This document shows, piece by piece, positions 22,828 to 23,360 of a DNA stretch of 23,360 bases. The position numbers and the translations under genes were made by a program. The notes under the pieces were generated by a model. That model was not told the origin of the DNA. It did not search any database and saw only the letters and a program-made list of their open reading frames with translations. How positions within the stretch are numbered: the stretch's first letter is position 1; every line of letters begins with the position of its first letter. The stretch spans positions 1-23,360 of the IMG/VR virus record IMGVR_UViG_3300042090_002011; one strand, given 5' to 3'. This stretch comes from a virus.

Positions 22828-23109
22828 ATGCCAAAGCCGCCATTCTTAGTTCTCTCGGTTGATCGATTGGTAAATACTTCGGGTTGTGGATTTTTGGCCC
22901 TGGAATGGCCGGGTCCATTGCGCTTGGATTTTCCTCACTTTTGGGTCCGCAAAGGGTATTGCGCTAGGAATATCTTTCGAACTTTCAGTGGTTTAGGAGC
23001 GTTCCGCCACCTGTTTTCTGGCCTTGCGCTAGGATTTGTGTCGCGCGAACTGGTTATCAACAACTTACAAGCGAAATCGGGCCTGTTTTTCCGTTCTACT
23101 GCCCCATAA
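22828..23109 (+). CDS. Doubtful small ORF in the right-end region
   Basis: The 93-residue frame starts at an ATG with AGGAG about 8 bases upstream, which supports it. Against it, the sequence (VDRLVNTSGCGFLALEWPGP and later LFSGLALGFVSREL) resembles no phage family I know, its GC is lower than its neighbours, and it contains all three TTGCGCTWGGA repeats. It is not coupled to the preceding gene (16-base gap). It may be a recently acquired gene or a chance frame. Confidence 0.3.
   Translation: MPKPPFLVLSVDRLVNTSGCGFLALEWPGPLRLDFPHFWVRKGYCARNIFRTFSGLGAFRHLFSGLALGFVSRELVINNLQAKSGLFFRSTAP
22918..23034 (+). repeat. Three direct repeats TTGCGCTWGGA
   Basis: Copies are TTGCGCTTGGA at 22918-22928 and TTGCGCTAGGA at 22959-22969 and 23024-23034, each followed by an AT-rich stretch. 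Start-to-start spacing is 41 and 65 bases. A partial inverted copy CCTAGCG lies at 23319-23325. They could be binding sites for the adjacent HTH proteins or for an integrase. Confidence 0.65.
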
Positions 23110-23120
23110 AGTTGTTATGG
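23104..23120. repeat. Inverted repeat CCATAA-AGTTG-TTATGG
   Basis: Perfect 6-bp arms flank a 5-base spacer. It resembles an operator dyad or a small hairpin. The AACAACTT at about 23059-23066 is also the inverse of AAGTTGTT inside this site. Confidence 0.6.
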
Positions 23121-23360
23121 CCATCCCGCCGCCGCGCCGCTCTCATCCCGCGCCCGCCGCCCGCAAACACCTGAATTGATTGCAACTTGCCCGCCGATTT
23201 CCCCCAATATCCCTCCATCCCCCTCACTCTCTCTCTACTGCCCTACAATTCTGTTATCTCCACTGGAATGCGCTCCGAGTTGCAGAATTGCAATGCCAAG
23301 AAATTATTTTTGGGTTAACCTAGCGGGGCCAAATTGTAGATTGAGTGTGGCTGCCTGTTG

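Larger units (their letters stand above)
22812..23360. promoter_or_regulatory. AT-richer right-end region without a convincing gene
   Basis: This 549-base stretch has lower GC than the operon. It holds three copies of TTGCGCTWGGA, a CCATAA-AGTTG-TTATGG dyad, imperfect repeats of TCTACTGCCC...GTTAT, an inverted CTACAATT/AATTGTAG pair (23243-23250, 23332-23339) and a pyrimidine-rich tract (about 23202-23245). One 93-codon frame (22828-23109) lies in it. An origin, an operator region or attachment-site arms would fit. None is proven. Confidence 0.45.

Overview
The window is a block of a tailed phage or prophage genome from a GC-rich bacterium (about 60% GC by eye). Everything recognisable between 1 and 22811 is phage-type. 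There is no ribosomal RNA, tRNA or clear host housekeeping gene, so the host can only be guessed. An Acidobacteriota-like host would fit, but this is a weak inference from protein flavour alone. The tail genes (tape measure, paired tail chaperones, DUF2460, DUF2163, NlpC/P60) indicate a long non-contractile, siphovirus-type tail. The packaging and head genes (DUF3486-like small terminase, gp28-like large terminase, F-like minor head protein) are of the kind found in phage Mu relatives. No transposase is present and replication is represented by a DnaB helicase, so the element is a mosaic rather than a transposable phage.

The genes form two divergent blocks that meet near 17.2 kb. The left block (minus strand, 17215 down to 1) is the late block, in order: small gene, small terminase, XRE-type HTH protein, large terminase, portal, small protein, F-like head protein, ChaB-like protein, fused protease-scaffold-capsid, exported beta-rich protein, truncated connector, tail tube, two tail chaperones, tape measure, three tail-tip genes, and a tail gene running off the left edge. 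The right block (plus strand, 17228 to 22811) is one tightly coupled operon of mostly tiny genes around dnaB. Many are cysteine-rich zinc-ribbon-like proteins. It ends in two MerR/excisionase-type HTH proteins. The last 550 bases are AT-richer, carry short repeats and dyads, and have no convincing gene.

The main second-look items are: an in-frame, ribosome-site-equipped internal start inside the protease-capsid fusion at 10255; a minus-one frame relation between the two tail chaperones with an open Gly-rich bridge and a GGGGGAA run; a connector gene broken at an A5 run, with the usual stopper and terminator genes not recognised beside it; a signal-peptide protein inside the head-gene cluster; a carbohydrate-binding-like insert within DUF2460; and three copies of TTGCGCTWGGA downstream of the excisionase-like genes. 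No integrase, lysis cassette, primase or phage repressor beyond the XRE protein is visible. These may lie outside the window or be missing.
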